The notes below the pieces were generated by a model, which searched no databases, was not told where the DNA came from, and saw only the letters and a list, made by a program, of their open reading frames with translations. 21,577 bases of DNA from a virus. The translations under genes were made by a program, and so were the position numbers. The stretch covers positions 1-21,577 of the IMG/VR virus record IMGVR_UViG_3300033143_000287, one strand, 5' to 3'. Positions 19,966 to 21,577 of the stretch are shown one piece after another (within the stretch, counting starts at the first letter, position 1; each line of letters begins with the position of its first letter).

Positions 19966-21577
19966 ATGTTAATATTAAAACAAAATACGGCGGCATCAGT
20001 CCCCACCCCGGCTGCGGGTAAAGGTACAATCTTCTTAAGTGATTCAGATGTACTGTCAGTCAAAAAGAGTTCAGGATCAGTCGAATCATTCCCAACCGTA
20101 AGTGGTTCAAACACACAAGTTTTCTTTAATGACGACAATGCAATTAATGGTGATGCAAACTTTACGTTTGATAAAGCCACTGATGTATTAACAGTCACAG
20201 GAAACGTTGCGGCGACTAGAGTTTTAACAGATAATCTGTTATATGCTAACGGCGTTGCATGGGATTTACAACAACCAGCAGGCGCAAACACTCAAGTTAT
20301 TTTTAATGACGATTCTCAATTTGGTGCAGACGCAACATTTACATTTGATAAAGACACTGATACCCTATCAGCACCCACAGTTACTGCGACTACACTAAAC
20401 GGTTTACTTGGAACTGCCGCTCAGACTAACATTACTACAGTCGGTACCCTATCAGCACTAACAGTTTCAGGAAACATCGGAACAGGAAATATCTCTGCAA
20501 CAGGAGAAGTTGCAGGTGTAGACGCGGCATTCTCAGGTAATGCAATTATCACTGGTAACTTAACAGTTAACGGCACAACAACTTCAACTAACGTAGATAA
20601 TATGACTGTTGAAGATCCAATAATCAATTTAGGTGGTGGTGCAAACGGCGCGGCCCCTACTTCAGACGACGGTAAAGATCGTGGTGTTGATCTACAATAC
20701 TATGATAGTGAAGCCTTAGTAGCATTTATGGGTTGGGATAACTCAGCATCAGAATTTATCTTTGGTGAAGACGTTACTAACTCATCAGAAGTTATTACAG
20801 TTAATAAATTTGGTAACGTTCACGGTAACGTATTCATTGGTTCAGGTGCAGGCTTATCAGCACTCCCGGCCGCAAACATTTCAGGAACTGTAGCATTAGC
20901 AACAGCGGCAACAACTGCTGGTACAGTAACAACAGCCGCACAACCAAACATTACTTCTGTTGGTACAGTAACAAGTCTCGTAGGTGGTACTGGTTCTTCA
21001 GCAGATTTTGGAAATGCAATTGCAATATTCGCCGCAGACAACACAGGCGCCGCATCAGGTAGTCATATTGGTGTTGTAGGTGAAGCAAAAGGTGACTCAA
21101 CTGATACAGGCATCCCAGGTGTCGGTGTTATGGGTTACGGTGAAACAGCAGGCGCAACTAGAGGTACAGGTGTATTTGGTGAAGGTCTTGTAGATGCTTC
21201 AGGAGATACAGGAGCATCAGTTGGTGTAAGAGGTATTGCAGGCGCAACTCACTCAGGCGGTATGAACGTTGGTCTATATGGTAAAGCCCAAGGATCAAGT
21301 GTTAACAACTATGCTTTATATCTAGCGGCAGGTGGAATTGGTACTATCGAAAGTTCAGCAGAATGGGGATTGGTAGACAATAACGCAGGCGCCCTAAAAT
21401 TCAGTTCAACAGGTAAAGCAAATATCTTCTTAATTGAAACTACAGATAACTCAGAAGGTATCGCAACAACAGGTTACTTAAACGTAACAGGTAATATTAC
21501 TGCAACAGCAGGTATTAAAACAGACAACTATTATTATGCAAACGGAGCACCAGTTGACTTTCAACAGCCAGCAGGTT
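19966..21577 (+). CDS. Modular fibre-like virion protein 7 (at least 537 aa, 3' end outside window)
   Basis: An uninterrupted frame from ATG 19966 to the right edge. The head (LILKQNTAASVPTPAAGKGT, then IFLSDSDVLSVKKSSG) is unlike the other fibre proteins. The body has two NTQVxFN(D) modules (about 48 and 107), two AAQ(P/T)NIT(S/T)VGT units, and the LTVNGTTTSTNVDNMTVEDP element followed by DDGKDRGVDLQYYDSEALVA, a fibre module I know from marine T4-like phages. A Gly-rich region (about 360-450) repeats short GVxGxG strands (IGVVGEA, VGVMGYG, TGVFGEG, VGVRGIA, VGLYGKA). The frame is still open at YYYANGAPVDFQQPAG, another YANG unit, so substantial sequence continues. Host contact is the likely role. 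Confidence 0.87.
   Translation, partial: MLILKQNTAASVPTPAAGKGTIFLSDSDVLSVKKSSGSVESFPTVSGSNTQVFFNDDNAINGDANFTFDKATDVLTVTGNVAATRVLTDNLLYANGVAWDLQQPAGANTQVIFNDDSQFGADATFTFDKDTDTLSAPTVTATTLNGLLGTAAQTNITTVGTLSALTVSGNIGTGNISATGEVAGVDAAFSGNAIITGNLTVNGTTTSTNVDNMTVEDPIINLGGGANGAAPTSDDGKDRGVDLQYYDSEALVAFMGWDNSASEFIFGEDVTNSSEVITVNKFGNVHGNVFIGSGAGLSALPAANISGTVALATAATTAGTVTTAAQPNITSVGTVTSLVGGTGSSADFGNAIAIFAADNTGAASGSHIGVVGEAKGDSTDTGIPGVGVMGYGETAGATRGTGVFGEGLVDASGDTGASVGVRGIAGATHSGGMNVGLYGKAQGSSVNNYALYLAAGGIGTIESSAEWGLVDNNAGALKFSSTGKANIFLIETTDNSEGIATTGYLNVTGNITATAGIKTDNYYYANGAPVDFQQPAG

Noticed and set aside
8389-21577. Diversity-generating retroelement or CRISPR array
   Set aside because: No reverse transcriptase gene and no template/variable repeat pair with adenine-specific changes are seen. 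The repeats are coding modules without regular spacers.
1-21577. tRNA genes, insertion sequences or integrase/attachment sites
   Set aside because: Reading both strands, I saw no cloverleaf, transposase or integrase motif, or terminal inverted repeats. The intergenic gaps are too short to hide most of these.

Overview
The window is a late structural block of a T4-like contractile-tailed phage (or a metagenomic contig of one). The gene order portal (gp20), small gp67/68-position protein, acidic prohead core protein, gp21 protease, gp22 scaffold, gp23 major capsid protein is the classic T4 head order. Motifs in the portal, the prohead core protein and the fibre genes resemble marine T4-like phages (cyanophage and pelagiphage relatives) more than T4 itself. 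The capsid protein is short (399 aa against about 520 in T4). The DNA is AT-rich, nearly all genes are on the + strand, and T4-type late promoter motifs (ATAAATA / CTAAATA) precede several genes. The host cannot be named from this sequence.

Layout. Positions 2-109 hold the end of an upstream gene. Positions 143-6156 form the head assembly module. An intrinsic terminator (6192-6222) and a textbook sigma70-type promoter (6250-6278) then open a small insert-like cassette at 6304-8292. It holds an acidic protein of unknown function, a translationally coupled protein with a P-loop-like N-terminus, and an antisense HNH-type zinc protein lacking the usual catalytic residues. From 8389 to the right edge run seven fibre or adhesin-like virion proteins (510, 725, 975, 517, 851, 193 and at least 537 aa) assembled from a shared stock of repeated modules. 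Five share a short N-terminal head, and four share a related C-terminal domain.

How they work together. gp20 is the unique-vertex portal. The core protein, gp22 and the small protein would form the prohead core on which gp23 polymerises. gp21 then cleaves at [LI]-x-E sites, including a predicted one at E43 of gp23. The modular proteins probably decorate the tail or capsid and contact the host surface.

The most notable signals are three apparent lesions within about 2.4 kb of head genes: a perfect in-frame 30-bp tandem duplication in the portal, an in-frame TGA that splits the portal from its conserved C-terminus, and a +1 frame change near the end of the prohead core gene. All other genes look intact. 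The likeliest explanation is sequence or assembly error, but recoding or real mutation should be tested. The second theme is the fibre array, whose shared modules have clearly different ages: some copies are nearly identical in DNA, others are identical in protein but different at most synonymous sites.
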